DNA of 64,000 bases from Flavobacterium fluviatile (GCF_010645065.1 NZ_JAADZW010000019.1:1-64000), one strand, 5' to 3'; shown: positions 51,156 to 60,747, numbered from the stretch's first letter. The notes: generated by a model not told the origin, from the sequence alone. Translations and numbers: made by a program.

Positions 51156-52574
51156 ATGAAGATTTTAGAAGCCTTATCACGTCATCGTTTTTCCCGCTAC
51201 TTTAAGCTTCTGTTTGTAGTCTGGGATGTAATACTTTTAAATTTTTCTATAGTATTATCAGCCTGGCTACGGTTTGGTAATTTAGACAAGCTTTTTTTAA
51301 AGGAAGTACAAACTGTTTCTTTTTTAACTAATTTAATCTGGATTGCTTTATTGCTGCGCAATGATTCTTATCGGATAGTACGTATAGAACCTTTGGAATC
51401 TATTTTAAAACGTACAACAAAAAAATTCATTTTTCACATTGCGATAATTGCTTTTTTCGTACTTTTTTTAAAATACTCCCAGATTTCCAGACTTCGATTG
51501 CTGTATTTTTATACCTGCTTTTTTTGTTTGTTAATGCTGTCCCGCTTTTTATCAATGGAGGTTTTAAAATATATCAGGGCAAAAGGCTATAATTTTAAAA
51601 ATGTTATTATTATTGGAGCGAATGATGCTGGTGAGAGAATGCGTAAAACATTGTCAAAAGACTTAACGTATGGTTATCGTTTTTTAGGTTTTTTTGATGA
51701 AAAAGTTGATCCTTTTGCCTTTATTTCATCACCGGTTTTAGGAGGATTTGAGGATGTTGAAAAATATTTGATTTCTCATCAGGTAGATGAAATGTATGTA
51801 GCCTTGCATATCGATAATGTAAGTGTAATTCATGACTTGATAAAAATTTGTGAACATCATATGGTTCGTATTAAGTTTATTCCTGATTTTCAGTTATATA
51901 CAAGATCGAGTAAGGTTGAAATTTCATTTTATGAGAATACACCCGTTTTAATGTTTCGTACGGAACCATTGGAATATACAGTCAATAGATTATCAAAAAA
52001 AGCATTTGATATTGCTTTTTCTCTTGGTGTTATACTTTTGATTTTTCCATGGCTCTTTCCAATAATAATGATTTTGATTAAAATAGAATCGCCGGGGCCG
52101 GTTTTCTTTAAGCAGGAACGTTCAGGACGTGATAATGAATCTTTTTTTTGCTGGAAGTTCAGAAGCATGCGGGTAAATAAAGATGCGGATAAGCTGCAGG
52201 CTGGAAAAGGAGATCAGCGTATTACTAAATTTGGAGCCTTAATGCGAAAAACGAGTATAGATGAGTTGCCACAGTTTATTAATGTTTTTTTGGGTGACAT
52301 GTCAGTAGTAGGCCCGCGTCCACACATGGTAAATCATACGAAACAATATACTGATTTGATTGGCAATTATCTGGTGCGTCAATATGCAAAACCGGGTATT
52401 ACCGGCTGGGCTCAGGTTAATGGGTACAGGGGTGAAACCAGAGAATTGATTGACATGCAGAACAGGGTAGAATATGATATTTGGTATATAGAAAACTGGA
52501 GTATTTTATTAGATGTAAAAATAATCATAAAAACTGTTCTCAACATTTTCAAAGGTGAAGAAAATGCTTATTAA
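51156..52574 (+). CDS. Undecaprenyl-phosphate sugar phosphotransferase (WcaJ-like)
   Basis: A 472-residue initiator of repeat-unit synthesis, moving a sugar-1-phosphate (often glucose) to undecaprenyl phosphate. Four N-terminal helices lie within about 15-125. A CoA-binding-like domain follows (NVIIIGANDAGERMR), then a helix at about 280-305 and the catalytic PNPT core with FKQERSGRDN, FCWKFRSMRVN, KTSIDELPQFINVFLGDM, VGPRPHM and KPGITGWAQVNGYRGE. It ends in LNIFKGEENAY. It lies after the transferases and before the export genes. Confidence 0.93.
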   Translation: MKILEALSRHRFSRYFKLLFVVWDVILLNFSIVLSAWLRFGNLDKLFLKEVQTVSFLTNLIWIALLLRNDSYRIVRIEPLESILKRTTKKFIFHIAIIAFFVLFLKYSQISRLRLLYFYTCFFCLLMLSRFLSMEVLKYIRAKGYNFKNVIIIGANDAGERMRKTLSKDLTYGYRFLGFFDEKVDPFAFISSPVLGGFEDVEKYLISHQVDEMYVALHIDNVSVIHDLIKICEHHMVRIKFIPDFQLYTRSSKVEISFYENTPVLMFRTEPLEYTVNRLSKKAFDIAFSLGVILLIFPWLFPIIMILIKIESPGPVFFKQERSGRDNESFFCWKFRSMRVNKDADKLQAGKGDQRITKFGALMRKTSIDELPQFINVFLGDMSVVGPRPHMVNHTKQYTDLIGNYLVRQYAKPGITGWAQVNGYRGETRELIDMQNRVEYDIWYIENWSILLDVKIIIKTVLNIFKGEENAY

Positions 52575-52683
52575 TTTCGTTTTTTTCTTGTAATTTTATT
52601 TTAAAAGTAGTAATTTAACTTTACAAAAATTAAAATGTTTAGTTCTAAATTCTATCAGTAAATAATAAGTAAAGTTATAGCTT

Positions 52684-52691
52684 TATATTTG
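52684..52691 (+). promoter_or_regulatory. -7 element for the export/kinase genes
   Basis: TATATTTG matches TAnnTTTG. The TTG that seems to open the frame at 52689 is the last part of this box; the ATG follows at 52713. No -33 TTG was seen at normal spacing. Confidence 0.55.
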
Positions 52692-52712
52692 CTCAGTAAA
52701 TCAACAATTCTA

Positions 52713-53504
52713 ATGAATTTCAATTCTTCCACTTTTTTAAATAAAGGCATACTTTTTATGCTTTTATCTTTATTTTTTTCCTGTGCTTCTAAAAAAGATA
52801 TTGTCTATTACCAAAATATTGATAATACAGGCAGTTCCCAGAATACTACTTCTTATGAGGTCAAAATACAGCCGGATGATTTATTGATGATAATAGTTTC
52901 TGCTGAGGATCCTGAAATTGCTCTTCCTTTTAATTTAACAACCATAACTGTACCCAATGGATCGAATATACAAGCGACAACAGGTCAGCAAACCATTCAG
53001 TCTTATTTAGTTGATAGAAATGGAAACATTGAATTCCCTGTTTTAGGAAGAGTACAGGTTGGAGGTTTAAGTAGAACAGAGGTTTTGCAGAGTTTAAAAG
53101 ACAAAATTGGAATTTATATTAAAAATCCAATCATTAACCTGCGAATAATGAATTTTAAAATTTCTTTACAAGGTGAAGTTAACGTTCCAGGAACATATTC
53201 TGTTACTTCTGAAAGAATTACTTTGATTGAAGCTTTAAGTATGGCAAAAGATTTAACTATTTACGGAAAAAGAAATAATATATTGGTGATACGTGAAATT
53301 AATGGAGTAAAATCATACAACAGAATAGATATTACCAAAGCAGATTTTATCAATTCTCCTTTTTATTATCTGGCTCAAAATGATGTAATTTATGTTGAGC
53401 CTAATAACACGAAAGTAAATGCAGCAGCAGTAGGGCCGAATACTTCAGTTATAATTTCGGCGATTTCTATTTTAATATCGCTTTCTGTACTGCTTTTTAA
53501 ATAA
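52713..53504 (+). CDS. Wza-like polysaccharide export lipoprotein
   Basis: A 263-residue outer-membrane export protein with lipobox LFFSC (Cys24). It has the Poly_export domain YEVKIQPDDLLMIIVSAEDPE, SYLVDRNGNIEFPVLGRVQVGG, a SLBB-type domain FKISLQGEVNVPGTY and IDITKADFINSPFYYLAQNDVIYVEPN. A C-terminal helix (NTSVIISAISILISLSVLLF) probably spans the outer membrane, as the Wza helix does. It lies 24 bases before the Wzc gene, with which it forms the export machine. Confidence 0.92.
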   Translation: MNFNSSTFLNKGILFMLLSLFFSCASKKDIVYYQNIDNTGSSQNTTSYEVKIQPDDLLMIIVSAEDPEIALPFNLTTITVPNGSNIQATTGQQTIQSYLVDRNGNIEFPVLGRVQVGGLSRTEVLQSLKDKIGIYIKNPIINLRIMNFKISLQGEVNVPGTYSVTSERITLIEALSMAKDLTIYGKRNNILVIREINGVKSYNRIDITKADFINSPFYYLAQNDVIYVEPNNTKVNAAAVGPNTSVIISAISILISLSVLLFK

Positions 53505-53528
53505 AAAATAAACAAACATATAATACAA

Positions 53529-55916
53529 ATGCAGGATTTTTATAATGAAGTTATAGAAGATGATATTAATGAAGTAAATCTTCGTGAGCAGCTGGATAAA
53601 TATTTAGTCCACTGGAAATGGTTTGTTTTGAGTGTTTTTCTTTGTTTAATTTTAGCTTTCTTATATTTACGATATACGACACCAAGTTATGAAGCCAGTA
53701 CTTCTATATTGGTTAAGGATGAAAAAAAAGGAGGTATGCTTTCTGAATTATCAGCCTTCTCAGATTTAGGATTGGGTGGAGGTTCTGTAAATAATGTTGA
53801 TAACGAAATTGAGATATTGAAGTCCAGAACTTTAGTTGAGTCGACTGTCAAAAAACTCAATTTGAATCTAAGTCTACTGGTTGAAGGCAATGTGGTTGAC
53901 CGTGATATTTATGGCGATGCGCCTGTAAACATTTATTTTATTAACAAAACAGAATTATTTGAGAAAGCAAATGCAGTTTTAAAATTAGATTTAGTTTCAA
54001 ATGATACTTTCTCATTAGAAAATGTGTTAGAGAGTAATGATGCCGTGAAAAATATTATTTTGTCACCCAAAAAACAATTTAAATTTGGTGAAAAGATTCC
54101 AACTATCTTAGGGACCCTGATTGTCGGAAGAACAGAATTTTATAAGCAAAATACTCCTGGAAGAGATAAAGTAATTCGAATTACAATTAGCCCTGTTGAG
54201 AATGTAACGGCAAGTTACAGGGGGAGATTAAAAGTAGAGCCTATTAGTAAAACCAGTAGTGTAGTTAATGTGTCAATAACAGATCCTGTTCAGAAAAAAG
54301 CTGAAGATTTTCTGGATACTATGATTCAGATTTATAACGAAAATGCAGCTGAAGATAAAAATTTTATTTCTGAAAATACCTCTAAATTCATCTCTGAACG
54401 TCTGGCATTAATTACACAGGAATTAGACGGTGTAGAACAGGATGTAGAAACTTTTAAAAAATCAAACCAATTAACAGATATTGAATCCGAAGCCAAGCTT
54501 TTTATTGAAGGATCAAATGAATATGATAAAAAAGGTGTTGAAACTGAAATCCAGCTGAATGTAGTTTCGTCTTTGCTGGATTTTATAAGAAAAAGTACTA
54601 ATTCTGATTTACTGCCAACAAACATCATAACTGATAGTGGAGAAGCCGGAGGACTGATTACTTCTTACAACCAGTTGGTTTTAGATCGTAACCGAATTTT
54701 AAAATCGGCTACTACTGAGAACCCTTCCGTAATAAAATTAGATCAGCAAATATCATCTTTAAAAGCAAATGTTGCTGCAAGTTTAAAAAGAATGCAGTCT
54801 AATTTACAGATTCAAAATCGTGATTTAAAAAGCCAGGAAAGAATTTTGAATAGCAAAATTGGGAAAATCCCGGTACAGGAGCGTCAGTTCAGAGTAATCG
54901 CCAGACAACAAAAAGTAAAAGAAGAACTCTATCTTTATTTGTTGCAGAAAAGAGAAGAAACGGCAATTTCATTGGCTGCTACAGAACCTAATGCGCGTAT
55001 TATAGATGCTGCAAAAGCAAATAAAATTCCGGTTAGCCCAAAGAAAAAAGTTATCTACCTTGCGGGATTGCTAATAGGTCTTTTGATACCCTTTGGAATT
55101 ATATACGGACATGATTTATTAGATACCAAAATAAAAAGCAGACTGGATCTGGAAGGAAAAACCCAAATACCTTTTATTGGGGATATCCCTACATCTGAAA
55201 ATGCGAATGAATTGATTAAAACAGAGAGCAGGACGAGCTCAGCTGAAGCAATACGGATCGTAAGAACGAACCTTGAGTTTATGCTGACAAATGTTCCTGA
55301 AGGTCAGGCTAAAACGATATTCGTAACTTCTACTTTTCCCGCAGAGGGTAAAACTCTGGTGTCAGTAAATCTTGCCGCTACATTTGCTTTGTCCGGCAGA
55401 AAAGTTTTATTGATAGGGATGGATATAAGAAACCCAAAATTTATGGATTATTTTGCGATGCCAAATTTTGGATTGACTAATTATTTATCTTCAAACGATA
55501 CAGATATAAACAAGTACATTATTAAACATAATGATTACGAAAATTTCTACATATTGCCTTCAGGTGTAATTCCTCCAAACCCTGCAGAGTTGTTGATGGG
55601 TAAAAATGTAGATACACTTTTTGAAACACTAAAAAAAGAATACGACTATATTATTGTGGATACAGCTCCTGTAAGTTTGGTAGCGGATACATTGTTGGTT
55701 GCTAAAAACGCTGATACTTTCGTGTATGTAATGCGTGCTAATGTCTTAGAAAAGCGTATGCTTTCTATAGCCAATACTTTTTATAGAGAAAAGAAACTAC
55801 CAAATATGTGCTTAGTACTTAATGATACTGATTCCACTAAAGGGTATGGTTATGGATATGGATATGGAGTTAAAACAGAAAAAAAATCATGGTTTAAAAG
55901 ATCAAAACAGATATAA
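53529..55916 (+). CDS. Wzc-type tyrosine autokinase and chain-length regulator
   Basis: A 795-residue inner-membrane BY-kinase. The Wzz domain begins at about 20-50 with a helix (WFVLSVFLCLILAFLYL). A large periplasmic coiled-coil part follows, with a second helix at about 500-522 (VIYLAGLLIGLLIPFGIIYG). The cytoplasmic kinase has Walker A TFPAEGKT (about 601-608), Walker A' LLIGMDIRNPKF and Walker B YIIVDTAPVS. The C-terminal tail GYGYGYGVKTEKKSWF is the tyrosine cluster that is autophosphorylated. It controls export and chain length. The CpsB phosphatase encoded opposite (56001-56738) should reverse it. Confidence 0.95.
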   Translation: MQDFYNEVIEDDINEVNLREQLDKYLVHWKWFVLSVFLCLILAFLYLRYTTPSYEASTSILVKDEKKGGMLSELSAFSDLGLGGGSVNNVDNEIEILKSRTLVESTVKKLNLNLSLLVEGNVVDRDIYGDAPVNIYFINKTELFEKANAVLKLDLVSNDTFSLENVLESNDAVKNIILSPKKQFKFGEKIPTILGTLIVGRTEFYKQNTPGRDKVIRITISPVENVTASYRGRLKVEPISKTSSVVNVSITDPVQKKAEDFLDTMIQIYNENAAEDKNFISENTSKFISERLALITQELDGVEQDVETFKKSNQLTDIESEAKLFIEGSNEYDKKGVETEIQLNVVSSLLDFIRKSTNSDLLPTNIITDSGEAGGLITSYNQLVLDRNRILKSATTENPSVIKLDQQISSLKANVAASLKRMQSNLQIQNRDLKSQERILNSKIGKIPVQERQFRVIARQQKVKEELYLYLLQKREETAISLAATEPNARIIDAAKANKIPVSPKKKVIYLAGLLIGLLIPFGIIYGHDLLDTKIKSRLDLEGKTQIPFIGDIPTSENANELIKTESRTSSAEAIRIVRTNLEFMLTNVPEGQAKTIFVTSTFPAEGKTLVSVNLAATFALSGRKVLLIGMDIRNPKFMDYFAMPNFGLTNYLSSNDTDINKYIIKHNDYENFYILPSGVIPPNPAELLMGKNVDTLFETLKKEYDYIIVDTAPVSLVADTLLVAKNADTFVYVMRANVLEKRMLSIANTFYREKKLPNMCLVLNDTDSTKGYGYGYGYGVKTEKKSWFKRSKQI

Positions 55917-55946
55917 ACTAAAAACCGGTTTTCTACTAAAAAAATT

Positions 55947-55979
55947 AAGGTTCAAATATTCATATTTGAGCCTTTTTTT
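55947..55979 (+). terminator. Intrinsic terminator after the Wzc gene
   Basis: A 12-bp stem, AAGGTTCAAATA / TATTTGAGCCTT with one G-U pair, four-base loop and T-run. It ends the exopolysaccharide transcript. Confidence 0.88.
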
Positions 55980-56000
55980 ATGTAACAGGAAAATGAAATA

Positions 56001-56738
56001 CTAAAATTTAAAAAACTGGTTGTTGGATATTACTTTTTTTAATGCGTCAAGGGTATTAATTTTTATTTTTTGTTCGAATGCAGCTATATGATTGTTATGA
56101 TGTACATCTGTACCGGCAAAATCGTACATTCCTTTTTTTAGTAAATGCTCAGAAATTTTTGTAATTTCTTCGCCATAATAACCTACTACTGCCAGTAAAT
56201 TTATTTGAAACAGACACCCCGCTTTTTTTAGTCTTTCATATTCGATTAAATTTTTATGATAAAACAAATATCGCTCCGGATGTGCTAAAACAGGTGTATA
56301 TCCTGCTACCTGTAAATCAAATAAAATTTTATATAGCTGTATTGGGGCATTTATATATGACATTTCAACCAATACATAATTATCTTTTAAAGTAAGAAGC
56401 TTTTCATTTTGAAAATGCCTTTCAAACCAGTCATCCATAAAGTATTCTGCGGCAGCCAGAAAAGGTTTTGTAATATTACTTTCAGTTAAAAGTTTACTTG
56501 TTTCGGCATGATTATCCTGAATGGCATGAGGTGAATTATTCCATATATAATGACTAATATGAGGTGTTGTTATAAATTGGGAAACCCCAATTTTTTCGAA
56601 CGATTTTATTAATTTCTCAGTATCAGATATTGTTTTTGCACCATCGTCAATCCCTGGTAATAAATGAGAATGAATATCGATGTAATTGCCGGATAAAAGA
56701 TCCTTTAAGTAAGGTTTTTGTTTTAAGAATGATAGCAT
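56001..56738 (-). CDS. CpsB/CapC-family protein-tyrosine phosphatase
   Basis: A 245-residue metal-dependent phosphatase of the PHP fold, which dephosphorylates BY-kinases. IDIHSHLLPGIDDGAKT carries the first metal ligands; FITTPHISHY, YTPVLAHPERYLFY and FAGTDVHHNNH complete the set of His and Asp ligands. It is convergent with the Wzc gene, so its expression is separate from that of its likely substrate. The frame runs to 56765; the ATG at 56738 gives the family N-terminus. Confidence 0.9.
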   Translation of the reverse strand: MLSFLKQKPYLKDLLSGNYIDIHSHLLPGIDDGAKTISDTEKLIKSFEKIGVSQFITTPHISHYIWNNSPHAIQDNHAETSKLLTESNITKPFLAAAEYFMDDWFERHFQNEKLLTLKDNYVLVEMSYINAPIQLYKILFDLQVAGYTPVLAHPERYLFYHKNLIEYERLKKAGCLFQINLLAVVGYYGEEITKISEHLLKKGMYDFAGTDVHHNNHIAAFEQKIKINTLDALKKVISNNQFFKF

Positions 56739-56742
56739 AGCA

Positions 56743-56750
56743 CAAAAATA
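56743..56750 (-). promoter_or_regulatory. -7 element touching the phosphatase start codon
   Basis: The minus strand reads TATTTTTG with only four bases to the ATG at 56738. Transcription from it would start at or next to the A of the start codon, giving a leaderless messenger. No good -33 TTG was found. Confidence 0.4.
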
Positions 56751-56880
56751 AGAAAAATGAAACAAACCTGAGAGTAATCCAAAGTATTTAGCATTGATTT
56801 TAAAGTGATAATATATTTATTGATATGGAGATTTAGGCTTTATTTATTTGATAATTAACGTGTTGTAGTTGTATAATGTT

Positions 56881-56888
56881 TAAATTTG
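56881..56888 (+). promoter_or_regulatory. -7 element for the Omp85-like gene
   Basis: TAAATTTG matches TAnnTTTG, 25 bases before the ATG at 56914. A TTG at 56863-56865 is 15 bases upstream, slightly short for a -33 element. Confidence 0.5.
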
Positions 56889-56913
56889 TAAGTAAGAAAT
56901 CTTATGGATAAGT

Positions 56914-58098
56914 ATGGGTTCAAGTTATAAATTTTATAAAATCTGGATTTTTTTCTTTTTAGTGCCATTTTGTTATAGCCAAAATGATACACTTATAAGC
57001 AATGAAAAAGATATTTTAGATATAATTCATAAAGTCTTCAATAAAAATGACACTTTAAAAAAAAACAGGAATAAAAAAATTACCTTTTCGTTATTACCCG
57101 CTCCTGCAAATGTTACTTCCAGTTCAGGATTGGTGATTTCATTTTTAACAACTTTTTATTTAAGCGATACTGAAACAACAAAAATGTCTCAGGTTTCCTT
57201 CGCTCCTTATTTTAGTTTTACCAATCAGTATGTTTTTCCAATTCAGTCCTATATTTATACTGAAAATAATGAATGGAGTTTTATTGGGGATTATCGGTTT
57301 TTAATTTACCCACAGCCTACATATGGACTCGGTAGTCATTCTACAGAAGAAGAAATGTCAACATTAAATTATCAACAATGGCGTTTTTATCAGTTTATAA
57401 CAAGAAAAGTGAAAGGTGATTTTCAAATTGGTTTAGGTTTCTTATTTGATAATTATCAAAATATTAGTGAAGAATCTTATATTGAAACAGAAACTGACTA
57501 TTCAAAATATATGAATAATGATTTTTCAGATACCAGTTCTTTTGGTTTTGCGATACAGGCTTTGTATGATTCCAGAAAAAATATCATAAATCCTGAACAG
57601 GGCGCATATATTGAAGCAGACCTGAGAATTAATACCAGCGGAGTAGAAAACAGGAAGTGGAAATCTATATATTTGGATGCCAGAAAATACCATTCGTTCA
57701 GTAAATCAAGACATAAAATTCTAGCTTACAGGGCTTTTTATTGGGCTACTTTTTCAGGTAAGCCGCATTACTTAGATTTGCCAAGTATAGGCTGGGACCG
57801 AGATGGAAGGACAGGAAGAGGCTTTACCCGTAACAGATTCAGAAGTAATGCCCTTATTTATTTTGAAACAGAATACAGAACTGATATTTCAAAAAATGGT
57901 TTTTTGGGAGCCGTATTTTTTTCCAATATTTCATCTGTTTCCAAGTTTGAAACTTACCGGTTCAATAAATGGAATCCGGCCATCGGAACTGGTTTACGTG
58001 TAAAATGGAATAAAAAAAACAGCAGCAATCTGGCGTTGGATTACGGAGTCAGTAAAAACGACTGGACTTTACGTTTGGGTTTGGTTGAAAATTTTTAA
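56914..58098 (+). CDS. BamA/TamA-family outer-membrane barrel protein
   Basis: A 394-residue secreted protein with signal MGSSYKFYKIWIFFFLVPFCYSQ and a surface-antigen (Omp85) barrel but no POTRA repeats. Typical barrel pieces are DSRKNIINPEQGAYIEADLR, the lid-loop-like DGRTGRGFTRNRFR (R-G-F/Y motif), LIYFETEYRTDI and a terminal strand WTLRLGLVENF ending in Phe. POTRA-less Omp85 barrels are common in Bacteroidota; their roles are poorly known. It has its own promoter and is 30 bases before a glycosyltransferase gene, suggesting a link with surface glycans. Confidence 0.82.
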   Translation: MGSSYKFYKIWIFFFLVPFCYSQNDTLISNEKDILDIIHKVFNKNDTLKKNRNKKITFSLLPAPANVTSSSGLVISFLTTFYLSDTETTKMSQVSFAPYFSFTNQYVFPIQSYIYTENNEWSFIGDYRFLIYPQPTYGLGSHSTEEEMSTLNYQQWRFYQFITRKVKGDFQIGLGFLFDNYQNISEESYIETETDYSKYMNNDFSDTSSFGFAIQALYDSRKNIINPEQGAYIEADLRINTSGVENRKWKSIYLDARKYHSFSKSRHKILAYRAFYWATFSGKPHYLDLPSIGWDRDGRTGRGFTRNRFRSNALIYFETEYRTDISKNGFLGAVFFSNISSVSKFETYRFNKWNPAIGTGLRVKWNKKNSSNLALDYGVSKNDWTLRLGLVENF

Positions 58099-58128
58099 CT
58101 TTCCCAAATATTTCAAATTAAATTTTTG

Positions 58129-59292
58129 ATGCAGTTATCGGTTATTATTCTCAATTATAATGTTTGCTATTTTCTGGAACAATGCGTGTTGAGTGTTCAG
58201 GAGGCACTTTTTGCAATTGAGGGGGAAATTATTGTAGTTGATAATAATTCTGATGATGATAGCTGTTTGATGATGAAAAGCAGGTTTCCGGATGTGCAAC
58301 TGATTGAAAATAAGGAAAATTCAGGGTTTCCAAGAGGAAATAATATTGGAGTGGCTGCAGCTAAAGGTAAATATATTTGTATCCTTAATCCTGATACCGT
58401 AGTTGCTGAAGATACATTTGTGAAGATTCTGGCTTTCGCAGAAGGCAAAAAAGACCTCGGAATTATCGGCTGTAAATTAATTGACGGAACAGGAAATTTT
58501 CTTCCTGAAAGCAAGCGCGGAATCCCAACTCCCTGGGTAGCTTTTACAAAGATTTTCGGATTGTATAAAATTTTTCCAAATCAAAAGCTTTTCAATCAGT
58601 ATTATGCACAGCATCTCTCAGAAAATGAAACAGGAAAAGTTGCTATTTTAGTTGGGGCTTTTATGGTAATGGAGCGCGAATTGTATTTGCAGACTGGCGG
58701 TTTTGATGAAGATTGTTTTATGTATGCAGATGATATCGATTTGTCCTATTCTGTTTTGCTAAGGCAAAGAAACAATTTCTATTTTCATGAAACATCAGTC
58801 ATACATTATAAAGGAGAAAGTACTGTAAAGGACGAAAGATATATGAAAAGATTTCAGGAAGCAATGGAGTTTTTCTACCAAAAGCATTTTAGAAAATCTT
58901 TGTTTTTTTCTGTTTTTATTAAAGTTGGAATTTTTCTTTTTTCGTTTGTAAAAATGTTTCAGGGAAAACCTAAGTTAAATCCATTACCTGAAAGTTATGT
59001 TTTGCTTTCTTCAAATGAAATTTTGGCCGGCCGATTGTCTTCCGTTTTAAAAAATAAAGTTACTTTTTTAGATTTCAAAAAGGAAAAAATGGTAAATTCG
59101 TGCCTCGTTTCAGGGGGTAAAAGAATTGAAATTATTTTGGATAATCAATATGTTTCATTTAAAAAATGTATTGAAGTCTTTGAAACTTTTAAAAATAAGA
59201 GCATTACTTTTAAAATTTTACCTAAAAAATCTAATTTTATAATTGGCAGTAATTCTAAAAATGAACGCGGTGAAATGATAAAAATTGAGTAA
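58129..59292 (+). CDS. GT2 family glycosyltransferase with C-terminal extension
   Basis: A 387-residue transferase like the rhamnosyltransferases of the WbbL type: SVIILNYNVCYFLEQCVLSV, VVDNNSDDDS, NSGFPRGNNIGVAAAKG, LNPDTVVAEDTF and GGFDEDCFMYADDIDLSYSV. A hydrophobic segment lies at about 264-284 (SLFFSVFIKVGIFLFSFVKM). The last 100 residues (from ESYVLLSSNEILAGRLS) form an extra alpha/beta-like part that I do not recognise. The frame has a TTG at 58126 just before the ATG at 58129. It follows the Omp85-like gene by 30 bases. Confidence 0.87.
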   Translation: MQLSVIILNYNVCYFLEQCVLSVQEALFAIEGEIIVVDNNSDDDSCLMMKSRFPDVQLIENKENSGFPRGNNIGVAAAKGKYICILNPDTVVAEDTFVKILAFAEGKKDLGIIGCKLIDGTGNFLPESKRGIPTPWVAFTKIFGLYKIFPNQKLFNQYYAQHLSENETGKVAILVGAFMVMERELYLQTGGFDEDCFMYADDIDLSYSVLLRQRNNFYFHETSVIHYKGESTVKDERYMKRFQEAMEFFYQKHFRKSLFFSVFIKVGIFLFSFVKMFQGKPKLNPLPESYVLLSSNEILAGRLSSVLKNKVTFLDFKKEKMVNSCLVSGGKRIEIILDNQYVSFKKCIEVFETFKNKSITFKILPKKSNFIIGSNSKNERGEMIKIE

Positions 59293-59375
59293 AAATTATA
59301 TTTTATATAATTTATGTTCGAAATATTCAGTAATTTCGCAATCTAAAAATCGAAATCACCTTTTAGGTTAATAAT

Positions 59376-60689
59376 ATGGCAAGATTTGAATTAAGACTTC
59401 CTAAGATGGGAGAAAGTATCGCTGAAGCAACCATTACAAACTGGTTGAAAGAAGTGGGAGACAAAATTGAAGCTGACGAAGCTGTACTTGAAATTGCAAC
59501 GGATAAAGTTGACAGTGAAGTACCAAGCGAAGTATCGGGTGTTTTGGTTGAACAATTATTTGGCAAAGATGATCTGGTTCAGGTTGGGCAAGTTATAGCA
59601 GTTATTGAAATAGAAGAAGATGGCGTGTCAGAAGTGAGGTCTGTTGAAGAAACTGTAGTTCCTGCGGAGGTTATTGAAATTGAAAAAACAATCGAAGTTG
59701 CCAGAGAAGCTGTTGCAGTTCCTCAGGATTTTTCTAATTCTGATAAATTCTTTTCTCCATTGGTGAAAAATATAGCAAAAGAAGAAGGGGTTTCTCTTTC
59801 TGAATTGCAAAATATCGCAGGCTCAGGAAAAGATGGCAGGGTTACAAAAGAAGATATTTTAAAATATATTGATCACCGTAAATCTGATAATGAAGAAGTG
59901 AAAGAAGTTTTAGTTTCGCCAAAATCAGTAGAGCCAACACCTCAAAAAACTCAACAGGCAGTTCCGGTTTCTGTAAATGGAGAGGATGAAATTGTTGAGA
60001 TGGACAGAATGCGCAAGCTGATTTCTGGCTACATGGTAGCTTCGCTTCAGACTTCTGCGCACGTTCAGTCTTTCATTGAGGTAGATGTAACCAATATTGT
60101 AAAATGGAGAGACAAGGTTAAAGCAGCTTTTGAAAAACGAGAAGGTGAAAAACTTACCTATACACCCATTTTTATGGAAGCTGTTGCAAAAGCAATAAAA
60201 GATTTTCCGGGAATCAATATTTCTGTTGAAGGAGATTATATTATTAAAAAAAGGAATATAAATTTGGGTATGGCGGCTGCTTTGTCAAACGGAAATCTGA
60301 TTGTGCCTGTTATTAAAAATGCAGATCAGTTAAATCTTGTTGGAATGGCTAAAGCGGTAAACGATTTGGCTAATCGTGCTAAAGCCGGAAAACTTAAACC
60401 TGATGATACTCAGGGAGGGACTTACACTGTGACAAATGTAGGTACTTTTGGAAGTGTTTTTGGAACTCCAATAATCAATCAGCCGCAAGTTGGGATTCTG
60501 GCCCTGGGTGCAATTCGCAAAGTGCCTGCAGTTATAGAAACACCTGAAGGTGATTTTATTGGAATCCGTCAGAAGATGTTTTTATCACATTCTTATGACC
60601 ACAGAGTAGTAGATGGTGCTTTAGGAGGGAGCTTCGTGAAAAGAGTAGCGGAATATTTAGAAGCATTTGATGTCGACAGGGATTTCTAA
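59376..60689 (+). CDS. 2-oxo acid dehydrogenase E2 (dihydrolipoyl acyltransferase)
   Basis: A 437-residue E2. Residues 2-77 form a lipoyl domain with the lipoylated Lys44 in EIATDKVDSEV. Then come an acidic linker, an E3/E1-binding domain at about 124-165 (FFSPLVKNIAKEEGVSLSEL, GKDGRVTKEDILKYI) and the catalytic domain ending HSYDHRVVDGALGG with the active-site His. The SDEV-type lipoyl motif and single lipoyl domain suit a branched-chain or 2-oxoglutarate complex; the first is somewhat likelier. E1 and E3 genes are not adjacent. Confidence 0.92.
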   Translation: MARFELRLPKMGESIAEATITNWLKEVGDKIEADEAVLEIATDKVDSEVPSEVSGVLVEQLFGKDDLVQVGQVIAVIEIEEDGVSEVRSVEETVVPAEVIEIEKTIEVAREAVAVPQDFSNSDKFFSPLVKNIAKEEGVSLSELQNIAGSGKDGRVTKEDILKYIDHRKSDNEEVKEVLVSPKSVEPTPQKTQQAVPVSVNGEDEIVEMDRMRKLISGYMVASLQTSAHVQSFIEVDVTNIVKWRDKVKAAFEKREGEKLTYTPIFMEAVAKAIKDFPGINISVEGDYIIKKRNINLGMAAALSNGNLIVPVIKNADQLNLVGMAKAVNDLANRAKAGKLKPDDTQGGTYTVTNVGTFGSVFGTPIINQPQVGILALGAIRKVPAVIETPEGDFIGIRQKMFLSHSYDHRVVDGALGGSFVKRVAEYLEAFDVDRDF

Positions 60690-60711
60690 AATGATACATT
60701 AAGAAAATTAA

Positions 60712-60747
60712 ATCCGGCAAATTTTGAATTTTGCCGGATTTTTTTAT
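60712..60747 (+). terminator. Intrinsic terminator after the E2 gene
   Basis: A 12-bp perfect stem, AAATCCGGCAAA / TTTGCCGGATTT, with an eight-base loop and seven T. Confidence 0.92.
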
